Assembly: GCA_016802295.1 (NCBI GenBank)
Contig: JAESIW010000065.1
Location: 1,741,382 to 1,805,381 of the forward strand
Direction: 5' to 3'
DNA length: 64,000 nt
DNA from: Brachionus rotundiformis
Taxonomy: Eukaryota; Rotifera; Eurotatoria; Ploima; Brachionidae
Each line of letters opens with the position of its first letter. Position 1 is the stretch's first letter. A model generated the notes under the pieces. It searched no databases. It worked only from the letters and a program-made list of their open reading frames with translations, and had not been told where the DNA came from. Shown piece by piece: positions 25,021-35,222 of the stretch. The translations under genes were made by a program, and so were the position numbers.

Positions 25021-25375
25021 GATTTTCTCAACTTCAACCTCTGCTGCTGCTAAGTGTGAGATGAACGCTTTCAACTCCCGTTTATGGCGAATCATGGGAA
25101 TCAATGATCAGACTGCAGGCTCTTACAAACTCCTCCCAATTAACGAGTTTATAGACCATGTATGCGAACAAACACTCAATAGAATCCTGGCTGACCCAAA
25201 CCATCCCATCACGTCATGTCAACCACGCAACCTTCGCCTGAACGCACGCTTCCCTTTCCAAACAAGAAAAACAAATAAAGCTGCCTATCGCAACAGCTTC
25301 TTACAGAAGTTCCTTCGAAAACTTCGCAACGATTCCAACAGCCAAAACGCGAGAGCAAGTCTCTATCTTGTTTAA
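25021..25375 (+). mobile_element. LINE reverse-transcriptase C-terminal fragment
   Basis: The base composition jumps from very A+T-rich to balanced at about 25020. From there a frame runs to TAA at 25373-25375. Its protein has the layout of the extreme C-terminus of non-LTR retrotransposon polymerases: NSRLWRIMGI, then LLPINEFIDHVCEQTLNRIL, then DPNHPIT, and a basic tail. No reverse-transcriptase catalytic motif lies upstream, so this is a 5'-truncated copy, as LINE insertions usually are. The upstream 28 codons of the open frame are host A+T-rich sequence. The element type is fairly secure and its family is not. Confidence 0.6.
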
Positions 25376-27040
25376 TCATATAACTAGTTTATAATTTATA
25401 GTTTATATATTTTGTATCTTTGTTACGATATGTCTGACAATTCTTACTTTATATCTTAATAATAATTATTGTACAATTAGATTTATTCTCAAATCAATAA
25501 TTTTAATCAATAAAACGTTTAAATCTCAATTTATAAAAACCTATTATCTGTATAATAAATATTTATATTTGTAAATAAAAATTGATAAATGAAAAAAATT
25601 GATATTTTAATTTAATTAAAATCTAGAAATCTGAACATTATATTGCACTCAGACTTTTTTTATTATTTTGAAATAAATTTCAATCATGTAAATAATGATT
25701 TAAATGCCTTAAATCTTTAAAAAATTAAAAGTCCCTATTCCTAAATTTTATAAATTGAATAATTTCTAAATTGCTTGTTCAGCATACCAGCATCATATCA
25801 CATCTTGACCATCCATTTATTATTGTTTTTGAAAACACTTTAAATTTCTTTTAGTAAATCAATATATGCAAATTTTGATGTTGAAATCTTTAAATATTCT
25901 TAATAACATTTAATTAGAAATTTAAATCAATTAATATTTAAGTTTTTAATAAAAAAAATTGTATAATATAATCTAATGTTTTCACAAAAAAACTTTACTC
26001 ATCACTATGAAAATAAAAAAATTAGTGTTAAATACATGTATAAATAACTCTAACTAAAATACCGTATTCTTTCGTTCGATTATGCTGCATTTTTAGCTAA
26101 GCTACCAGCTTCTGGACCAAACATCAAAGCACATTTCACCAAAGTTAAAAATTTATAACTTTCTATATTTTTTAGCTTTAACCGTAGCAGAATCGAACGA
26201 GGGAATATGGTTTTACTTTTTCATAAATTTCAATCAGGTATAAAATTTTTAGCTTTAATTTAGTGATAATAAGACAAGTTGGTCTATATTTAAAAAAATT
26301 ATTTTGAAAAAAAATGAACTTTTTTTTATGAGTAATAGAGTGTTTGCTTATTTTTATATTCACAAAATTTTCTTTTAAAAATTGTCTTTTTCCTTTTGTG
26401 CTGAATTTTACTTATTTTTTTGTATATTTGGAAAAAAAATTTTGATTAAGAAGAATATCTTTTGAAATAAAAAGCGTTTGATGCTTTAATATTACAAAAA
26501 TATTTACATGAATTTACAGAGTTTATTGCACTCTCGTTATTCAGGTAAAAGAGGGCGTTTTTTTTTCGAAATATAAAAATGATGTAATTAAAAGCTTTGT
26601 TTTTTCAAATAATTTGAAATTAGCGTCATTTTATAAACAAAGTCTAGTCAATAGATGGCAAAGCGTTCAGTCTTGAGCCAAATTGAACTTAATCGTTAAT
26701 AAATTTAGCATAAATTTCTATACCAACGAATTATTCACATCAAATTAACCAATTCTTGAATTTAATTTGAAAAATATATTAATTAAATAAAATAATTAAT
26801 AAATTTGGCTCGTTGAAAATTCATAATTTCTAATTTCGAGAAGCAAAGTAAAAGCGTTCATTAATGCTTCTTTCTTTATGTATTTTAATTTCTATTCCTC
26901 CAAGGAAAATCTCATCGCAAAATTTTCAATAAATTATAATTTAATAATTTGTAATAATATATTTCTAAAATCATTATTTTAAATTCTGAAATACTTCAAT
27001 AGCATATTAAATTGTATTAAGTGATTGGGATACTCAAGTG
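25376..27040. other. Intergenic DNA with one hairpin repeat
   Basis: Apart from the inverted repeat at 26062-26210, I see only A+T-rich sequence, which includes the 3' flank of the LINE fragment and the promoter of the gene starting at 27041. Confidence 0.5.
26062..26210. repeat. Inverted repeat, MITE-like
   Basis: The 27-base arms at 26062-26088 and 26184-26210 are reverse complements with only a few mismatches (core TCGTTCGATT and AATCGAACGA), separated by about 95 bases. Each arm contains GTTCGATT, resembling a tRNA B box. No clear target-site duplication flanks it. It could be a small non-autonomous DNA transposon, or a stem made of two tRNA-like fragments. Confidence 0.55.
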
Positions 27041-27661
27041 ATGTCGGATGAGAATTATTATAAATTAATCAATATTTTCAAATCAGTGCCAGTGTTGAAT
27101 ATCCCGTTTTCAGCCGGACTGGCGCTTGGCGCCTTGTTCAGTGGTGACACAGAGATGTTCAAAAGGTCTGGTGAATTGGACCCAGTGGTGATATTTAATC
27201 CATTAAAATGTCTTGGGAATTTAAGAAAGCATATAATGGCCTTTTTTCGTGACTACAGCGACGGAATATGGATTGGCAAGAAAGCCTGCGGAAATCAAAT
27301 ATTTGGTCTTACATTCTCACCTGGGTTCGACCTTTACCAATATGCAATTTTGATTGATGGCAACTTCTACTGTCTAAAATCTGCCAATAATTACAAAGTA
27401 GAAATCAAAATTACCAAAGACCCGAACGTAATTCAGCTCTATACTTGGTATCCTTGCTCAAAACAGAACCAGAGACTAAATACAACGCTCAAAGAATATG
27501 CCCGATCCATGGAGTCTTTTAGCTACTCAATACTACCATTGGGAAAGAATCAAATAAACTCTCAATTATTTTGTAATTTGATGCTGGCTTTTGCATCCAA
27601 AATAACACCAGTAAAAGCTGCATTTGAGATGACCTCAGCAGTAGGAACCTTCTTGATATGA
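27041..27661 (+). CDS. Orphan 206-residue protein, possible LRAT/PPPDE-like fold
   Basis: This is a single-exon gene. I start it at ATG 27041 (MSDENYYK). There is no signal peptide; residues 14-35 are hydrophobic with Gly/Ala (PVLNIPFSAGLALGALF) and could associate with membrane. The central part (LYQYAILIDGNFYCL) followed after about 80 residues by INSQLFCNLM recalls the order of the permuted papain-like fold used by LRAT-like and PPPDE proteins, where a histidine in the first strand and an NCxxF-type cysteine are catalytic. Here those positions read Gln and Ser, so even if the fold is right the enzyme might be inactive. This resemblance is weak and the function is unknown. The base composition clearly marks it as a real gene. 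Confidence 0.7.
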   Translation: MSDENYYKLINIFKSVPVLNIPFSAGLALGALFSGDTEMFKRSGELDPVVIFNPLKCLGNLRKHIMAFFRDYSDGIWIGKKACGNQIFGLTFSPGFDLYQYAILIDGNFYCLKSANNYKVEIKITKDPNVIQLYTWYPCSKQNQRLNTTLKEYARSMESFSYSILPLGKNQINSQLFCNLMLAFASKITPVKAAFEMTSAVGTFLI

Positions 27662-29201
27662 ATTTTTTAGTTTTTTAATATAATGAAATTTAATCGAATA
27701 CTAAATTTGAGTTTTAAGCCAAAAACATCTTATTTTGTTATTTTATTTTAATTTTAAGTCGTATTAATAATAAATAGACGTTCTAAATTAGCTTCTAGAA
27801 ACCCTGACAAAGTAATTAAAATCTCGCCTTTTGATGGGTTTTTGTTTTAAGTTCTCATAATCTAATTATAGGCGCTAAATTTTTATATCAATTATTTTGT
27901 TTTTAAATAAATATATATATATACATACCTTCTCAATCTATTTTTTGTTTTATTAGTTGGCATAGATTAATGGCAACTCTGGTTCTCTGAATTTAACCAA
28001 TATATGAAATTTACCTATTTAAAAATCAAACTGACTAAATCAACAAATATTTTCTCAAGTAAACAAAAATTACGTAAGTTTGAAATATTAATTTATCATT
28101 AACATTTGTAATTAGTTTATCAAATCATTATAAAAAAATTTTGTTTTTAAAAATAAAAACTCGGACAGGGCATAATTTAAGACTTTTTTAAAATTGGATC
28201 TACAAAAGTTGCATAATTGATTGTTTTTATTGTAGCTATAAACAAATTCAGCAATTTTAAATATCAATAAACAAAACATTTATGGATCAGAAAGTATATT
28301 TTATGTAAACTTTTTCAAAGATAATTTAATTTTAGTCTTAGATCGATTATTTTGATAAAGTTTTAAACGGCAGCTAGACATTTCTTAAGAGTGTGAATTT
28401 TTATCTCTAAAATTAGACAATTTTACAACTACTTAGTCATAATTTTTTACCAAGTTTTTATTTTACTTATCAAAATTTTATAATTTTGTTTGCTATGCAT
28501 CAATTCACTATCATGATTGAATTTATTTGGTTACCAAAGTCACATGTTATTCATTAATTTAATTAAGTTAAAAATCGAAAAAAATTAATTGATAAAAATT
28601 AATGAAATTATTAATTTAGCTATTAGAATAATTAAAAACAACCTTATTTAAAACATAATTTAGTAATTAAAATTTAAAAAAAATGTTTTTTTTATTTGTT
28701 ACTTAGCTCCTACGTCAAATGTCTCATAAAACATTTTTTTACACAACTCATTTAAATTTTTCTATTGTAAAAATTTCTGTTTTAAGAAAATCAATTTTAA
28801 TATTTTAATTATGATAAAAATTTATAATCACTGAGAATATTCAACTAAAATTTGGTTATCTTTATTTATTTAATCGTAGGGATTCATATTTTTAAAAGTC
28901 ACCTTTTCGTCACATAAAAACTCGTGATTAAGAATTTGAAATAAATTATGATATAATGTTATTTTGTTTTAAAAAAATGCATAAAAAACACGTCTACCAA
29001 TCTTTCTTAACATTCAATGCATATAAATCTAAAATTAAAAAAGTTTAATGAAAAACTTGATTTAATTACTTATAATTTTATTATTTTCATTTTAATATCA
29101 TCCTAAATTAATATTTATCAACTTTTATGATATCAAGCATTTATTATTTGTGACTAAAAAAAACTGACTAAAATCAATAGATAAATTTCTTAATTTTCAA
29201 A
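27662..29201. other. Intergenic A+T-rich DNA
   Basis: About 1.5 kb contain no open frame or repeat that I can support. The right end must contain the promoter of the sorting nexin gene. Confidence 0.5.
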
Positions 29202-32046
29202 ATGAGCAAAGTAATCAAATTTTAACTAGATGATTTTTTTAATTAATATTTTGCCATAGGTTCGTGTCCTGTACGAATTCCAAGCAGAAGATTCGAACGA
29301 ATTAACAACTTTCATCGGAGAAGAGCTTATTGTTGTCAATCCGGTTCGAATTTGACCAAATAATTAATTAAAAGCTATTTTTCTAACTTTTTACATTAGA
29401 ATGTTTTTGAGGGGTGGATTCAGTGTCAAAATAGTCAAGGCCAGCAAGGAATCGTCCCCGCAACTTATGTTGAACATATAAATGAAGTAAATTAATAATA
29501 ATTTTTTTATTATTCATAAACAAAATAGCTAACATAATGAAATTTCATCAAGAGTGATGAAGACATTCCGCCACCACCCGGATCTAACTCAAACTACGGC
29601 TTTGGTACAAATACTCCATCATGGAATATGCCTGCTCCTTCTTCTAGCTATGTAAATCAAAACTCATATGTTAATCAGTATAATCCTCAGGTTATTTTTA
29701 TATTTTTTTTTATTAATTTAGCAAAATACTGATCTATCCAATCCTAATCTTATTTCTGCACCGGAAAATCTTGCACCAAAACTTTCTTCACCTATTGCTG
29801 ATACTGATTGGGATATCTTTTTGACTGAAAAAAACACAACTAATAGCTCTTCTTCATTTGAAACAAATAAGAACCAATTATTGGATATTCCAGGACTAGG
29901 CTCTGAAAATAATACTTCGGTAAAAAGCTCTAATACTGCTATCTAACACTGGCTTTGAATTGAATACAAATAGCTCATAAGTAGAAATACAATTACAAAA
30001 ATGTTAATTGTTTTAAATTTAGACATTTTCATCAAATGCAAATCCAATGAGTCTGAATCCGCCGGTGGGCAATTTAACAAGATCAAACCGGAGCTATGAA
30101 GATGATGACTCGGACTTTAGTGATGATGAGCAGTCAACTAGTAATGTAACGGCCCTAAATACAAATGGTTCATTTTATGCCAATAAAGAAAAGAGTAAAA
30201 CAAACACAAGCATTAGTTCTGCTGTGTCAAATCCTTCGTCAACTGGCACATTAAAATTAAAGTATAATTCTTTAAATTTGATTAATTAAATTCAAAAATT
30301 TTAAATAGATCAAGAAATTCGTATGGCTTGGATGTTTTTTTGTTACATGGTTCAGTAAAAAAGGTTCTGGATGGAGATAAGTTTTCTTCTATAATAGTAA
30401 GTTAATAAAAAGACTACTTTATTAAAAAATAAATTTTAATTGTTGAATAGAAATTTGTTTTTAATTAAATGAATAAGACCTAAACAGTGATAATTATTCA
30501 TTTTTAATTAAAATTTAAAATTCATTTATTTATCAAGATGAGACATAGAATATATTATTTTAAAAATGTTTTTTAAAGGTCTTTTGATTAAAATATGAAT
30601 CATTTTTATTTCTTTTTATTCTTGGTTCTAAAAATTTTCAAAAAATCTTAATTAAAGAATACAATTCATTCTAAACTAAATACAGAAATAACGAATATTA
30701 CAATTTAACAAGCTAAGAAATAATTAAAATCAAACTTAATATTTTAATTAAGGTTGATTTTTAATCTTTAAAATAATAAATTTTTAACAAATAATGAAGC
30801 TTTTGACTTTTTTACTTAATATTTTAAAAATAAATAAAATAAAAACTAATTAAAATATTGAAGTTGAATGAACAACGCCTATCAGTATGGAAACGAGTAT
30901 CACCTTCATATGAAATTCAAATTTTGGGCTACCAATCTGACAAAAAATATCATGGAGTGAAAAAATTCACCTCATACGAAATCCAAGCCAAAGTAGATAA
31001 AACCTAATTGAAAGTGTATAACTAATTAGTGAATTTTAATTTAGATTTTTCCACAAAGAGTAAAGCGTAGATACAACCACTTCGATTGGCTACATGAACG
31101 CTTGGTAGAAAAATACCCAAACATTTGCATTCCACCACTGCCAGGAAAAGCAGTAACCGGAAATTTCGATGATGAATTTTTAAGCAAACGAAAAGCTCAG
31201 TTAGAGTTATGGCTTAACAAAATGGCTAGTCATCCTGTTATAGGACAGAGTGAAGTTTTTGTGCATTTTTTGCAATGTGACGAAGGTAGTTCAAAATGGA
31301 AGGCTGGAAAACGAAAAGCTGAAAAAGACGACTATCGAGGTGCTCAATGGTTTTGCACCCTGACAGTTCCTGGAGAGAGTGTCGACACAACAAATGCAAT
31401 TAAGGAAAAAGTTGATAAATTTTCACGAGCCTGTTCCAACTTGGAAAACTGTGTCAAAAATGTTTCCTCATCTCTAGAAAAGATTTCCGCAATAAACAGT
31501 TCGGTCTTGAGAAAGGAATATGTTCATTTAGGCAAAAAATTGGACGATTTTGGCCTTGCTCTTAACAATGATTCCTTGGAAGCACCTTTTAACCACGAGC
31601 TCACCGATGCTTTAATTACAACTGGTAATACTTACACTCAGATAGGAAACATGTTTGGCGAGCAACCTAAAACTGATATTAATCCTCTCTTAGACCGATT
31701 TCACCTTTATAAAGGAATTATTCAACAGATGCCAGAGATCATTCAGTTTGAAAAGCAATCCATTCAAATTTATGAAGAGTTTCAGGCTAAGCCAGAAAAA
31801 CTTGAAGGTAGAAGCTTGATGGAAATTGCACCAAGACGTGAAATAATTAGCCATGTTACCTTTGCTGAAATGAATCAATTCAATAGAGACAAAGTCGAAG
31901 ATTTTAATCAATATATGAAAAGTTTTCTTGAGCAACAAATTACTTTTTACACAGAGATAACCGAATGTCTGAAACGAGCTCATGCTAGTTTTGATAAAAT
32001 TCCATCTAATAAATCATCGAACTCGAATTCATCATTTAGAAGATAA
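29202..32046 (+). CDS. Sorting nexin, SNX9/18/33 family
   Basis: The predicted product, 657 residues, bends membranes and links dynamin and actin regulators during endocytosis. I assembled nine exons: 29202-29210, 29260-29343, 29400-29486, 29553-29690, 29722-29919, 30023-30261, 30309-30396, 30864-30992 and 31045-32046. The first three give an N-terminal SH3 domain (MSKVRVLYEF ... GWIQCQ ... GIVPATYVE). A disordered Ser/Pro/Asn linker follows (residues 60-270). The PX domain contains RRYNHFDWLHERL and IPPLPGK, then KWKAGKRKAEKD, and the BAR domain fills the last 240 residues (AEMNQFNRDKVEDFN). Domain order and length match human SNX9 (595) and SNX18 (628). The intron at 29691-29721 is only 31 bp; the one at 30397-30863 is 467 bp. 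Invertebrates usually have one gene for the SNX9/18/33 group, so I give no paralogue symbol. Confidence 0.93.
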
Positions 32047-32331
32047 TTTATAGAATATTTGAATATATATATATATTTTTCATCATAAATTTTTATATTT
32101 TTTTCCATTAATAAAAAAAATTTTAGTTTTTGAAATTTAATTTTTCGCGGTATTTAGTTTTATGTACGATTTTTTAAGATCATAAACACTTCAACTTAAA
32201 CAAATTGAGATATTTTTTTTAATAAAATAAATCAAATCATTTTTCTCGATATCATTTGAATTAAATTTAAATAAACTAATCTATTTTATTTAATTAATTT
32301 ATAATATTCAAATATTTAATAAATTTTAAAA

Positions 32332-32899
32332 TTAAACAAAAGAAAATGTTTTCATTCTTGACGGCGAATAAAATCCTTCTGTCATTGAATCTAGATAAAA
32401 TATTTTATAAAAAATAGTTTTTTAAAAGCATTTAATTACCTTCGTTATTGTCGTTAAGGTCAAGCTTGAGACTTGATCTTGTAAACCCCTCATTTATTCC
32501 ACTTACAGTATCATTATAAATTGATTTCGTCATTGTTGAAAACCCTTTCAATTAAGAAGATTTAAAATTATAAATTTCAGAAAGATATTAAACCATAATT
32601 TGGTCCGGATGAAACTGAAGTGTTCGAATATTCTGGTTGAAAAACTTTTGAATATTTAGTTAAATATTTTCTTAATTATTTTTTTTTAAACCTGATGGTT
32701 GGGTCGACTCATTTGTTTTTTCATTTAAAGACTGACTTTTTTTACACTTTTTTCTATCTGTTTGACATAAAATTGTTTAATAAAATTTTATAAAATATCT
32801 CATAATTTACTCCTTTGATGATGGAACATAGCGAGTATCATGATGATGACAATTATTTGAAGAAAAATTATCAAAAGCCCTATTGTAAGAGATACCGCA
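32332..32899 (-). CDS. Single-pass membrane protein, 3' exons only
   Basis: Five minus-strand exons join in frame: 32899-32811, 32757-32692, 32644-32594, 32544-32440 and 32390-32332 (stop TAA). Their introns are 48-53 bp and the internal junctions are all phase 1. The first visible exon encodes a strong membrane helix (SLTIGLLIIFLQIIVIIMILAMF) followed by a basic stop-transfer segment (NRKKCKK). The rest is a Ser/Asn/Thr-rich cytoplasmic tail of about 90 residues. It ends in TFSFV, which fits a class I PDZ-binding terminus (Ser at -2, Val at 0). The exon begins in phase 2, so upstream exons encoding the extracellular part must exist. They are not evident before the retroelement at 33116-34049, which may sit in an intron of this gene. 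The family cannot be named from the tail. Confidence 0.65.
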
Positions 32900-33065
32900 C
32901 TTTTATTAAAAGATAAAAATTATTTTGTATTTAATTAAGAGCTTTATTAAAAATAATAAAGCAAACACAAAGAACTTGTTTAAGAAAATGAGTGACGAAA
33001 TCAATACGTCGTGGAACAGTCAAAGGAATATAAGGCACTGTATGAATATATGAATTTTCGTTTGG

Positions 33066-33110
33066 TGGGGTGAAGCACCGTAGCTAATTATTTTTATTAT
33101 TAATAATATC
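33066..33110 (+). repeat. Retroelement (ATT)n tail, copy C
   Basis: GGGGTGAAGCACCGTAGCTAATTA followed by an imperfect ATT repeat and ATATC resembles the ends at 20881-20968 and 41079-41161. It looks like the 3' end of an older insertion, into whose tail or flank the LINE at 33116 later landed. Confidence 0.5.
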
Positions 33111-33115
33111 AAATA

Positions 33116-34049
33116 TGTTGATGGACATGGCCAGGAGAAAGAAAACACCGGTGCACTTATGTTTCGTGGACTTAAATGCGACTTTTGATACCGTCAACAG
33201 AGAAGCCCTGCTCGGTGTCTTGGAGCATTATGAAGTGTCGCGTAAACTGAGAAGCCTAATTGGTGCATTGTACGAAGGGACGGAAGCTGCGGTGCGTGTC
33301 GGCGGAGACCTCTCAAGTTGGTTTGGAGTCTTAACCGGGCTTCGACAGGGGTGCTTGTTATCACCTGCACTCAGGTTAGCGGTACACTTCGGGTTAACGC
33401 GCTTTTGTATGTTTTGCTTTTTTACGATACTCACAGAATGTGTAAGGAAGCTTGAGGCTAAGACTCGGCAGTGGGTACTGACGATAAATGCTAAGAAGAC
33501 CAAGTGGATGACGGCTAACTGTGATGTTGAGTATGCAAGACTTGAGATTGGTGGATACGCATTGGAAAGAGTCGACAAGTTTGTTTATGTGAAGGCTGTG
33601 TAGTACCAGAACCAAAGCCGGGGTGTATAAGGCGGCCATGCTGTCTTAACTTCTCTATGGAGCTAAGACATGAACTTGCAACGATGATGATTATGCCAAA
33701 CTCAACTGTTTTCCCCTGAGGTAAAAACAGGAGATTACGGAAACTAGCGGGTCCTAGGAGAGTGGGTTTGACAAACGCAAAGCTTTACCAGAGTGCACAG
33801 TCGGCACCGCTAGAGAACATAGTGCGGAGATACAGGTTATGTATAGCTGGGCACATAAGAAGGTATGCAGACCACCGATGGGCAAAGAAAGTGCTTTTCG
33901 GTGATCTTGTTGGTGGAAAACAGGGGCGTGGCAGGCCGAGGTTGGAGTGGAATAATTGCTTCGAAAGCGATTTGGAAAGGGCAGGAATCAAGAAAGGCCA
34001 GTGGACTTCGACTTCGAAGAAATAGGACCCTTATTATTATTATTATTAT
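33116..34049 (+). mobile_element. 5'-truncated, internally deleted LINE
   Basis: Two frames encode parts of a non-LTR retrotransposon polymerase. The first (to 33603) has the motif A region (FVDLNATFDTVNR) and motif B (LRQGCLLSP), then jumps directly to a thumb-like segment (EAKTRQWVLTINAKKTKWM). The catalytic YxDD block has therefore been deleted. The second (33762-34025, another frame) has the C-terminal region (LENIVRRYRL, AGHIRR, GGKQGRGRPRLEWNNCFESDLERAG). An ATT-repeat tail ends the copy. The 12 bases TAATATCAAATA occur on both sides (33104-33115 and 34050-34061) and are the likely target-site duplication, although part of this (ATATC) may be the element's own end. The copy is inactive. 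The family could not be fixed by eye. Confidence 0.8.
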
Positions 34050-34061
34050 TAATATCAAATA

Positions 34062-35222
34062 GATATTTTTTTAAATAAACATTTTTTATGTCAGGTTTTA
34101 AAATTCACTTTCTTTGTAGAAGTGATTCAAATTATTTGGTGTTAAGAATTAAACTTTAAACCAAAATAATTAGGTTCGATAGTAAAGCAGACCTCTTTAA
34201 TAAGGTGAATGTACAAAAATTCCAAAAACAGATTTTAACCTACGCATTACGTAAAAAAATTAGCGACATAAGAATGGTACAAAGTAACTGGCATGATTAA
34301 AAACTTTTCTGGTGGTGGTTGGGAATATATTTAGAATTTAAAAAAATGCATACATTTAGAAAATAACTTGAAGGATAAGAACAATCACCAACTGATTTTT
34401 ATAAGCAAAGTTTAAGACTAATCATTTAGTTGAATATAATTGAAAGAGATGACCAAGAATGTTATCAAATGAGAACTATCTATTGTTGATTTGAGCCTTA
34501 AAAAGAAATAAGGAAACAGACCAAGGAAACTGCACGTGAAGAGTCTAAATAGGAAAATAATAATGATCAAGTGATGATTAAGTGAGAGAAATCTCTAATA
34601 AGTAAATGGCTTATAGAAATGTAACTGGTGAGTAATGACCCAGCATTCGAATCAGTAGACTATGACTCAAATAAGGCAAATACTTTGGAGGAATATTATG
34701 AGAGCTCGAAGGCGATATGAGCTTGTTTTTTTTTGAAAAGATTATTTTTACACTGAAATAGGTTTTCTGAGAATTGGTAAAATTTTGTCTCAAAAATTAA
34801 ATTTCTTGCGGTTAAGTTGAAATAGAAAATTTAAATAAAAAAATTAACAATTTTTTTCAAAACGCTAATTACTCGAATTAATTTATAATTTTTGATTTAC
34901 CACTATTTCTGAAATTAAGTTATTCTTAATTTTTTAAAAATTATACAGCTTTATCATACTTACTGTTGTACAAAAATTTGGTAAAAAAATATCTTACAGA
35001 TAAACACTTCTTTCCAAGTAATCTTCATTCATTTTTTAACGTAGATTTAGATCTTTACCAAAAATTAACATTTATTAAAAATCTAAAAAATAGAGTTATT
35101 TTTTTGTTTTTTTTATAATGTTTAATTTTAACAAAACAACGATTTTTTTGAATTATTTATTTTCAGGTAATTCGAAATTAAATTTGATTAAAAAATTAAA
35201 CCAATCGCAAACATAAGATCGT
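34062..35222. other. Unassigned sequence with mixed composition
   Basis: From about 34130 to 34740 the sequence is less A+T-rich than typical intergenic DNA here and has scattered short frames on both strands, as decayed mobile elements do. I could not name the element. It includes a 47-base exact copy of part of SPPL3 exon 2 (34454-34500). From 34800 on it is plain A+T-rich DNA and the SPPL3 3' flank. Confidence 0.45.
34454..34500. repeat. 47-bp exact copy of SPPL3 intron/exon 2 junction
   Basis: These 47 bases are identical, in the same orientation, to 36609-36655 on the plus strand. There they cover the splice acceptor AG plus the first bases of SPPL3 exon 2 on the minus strand. The flanking bases differ at once on both sides. 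See the finding for possible origins. Confidence 0.85.
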
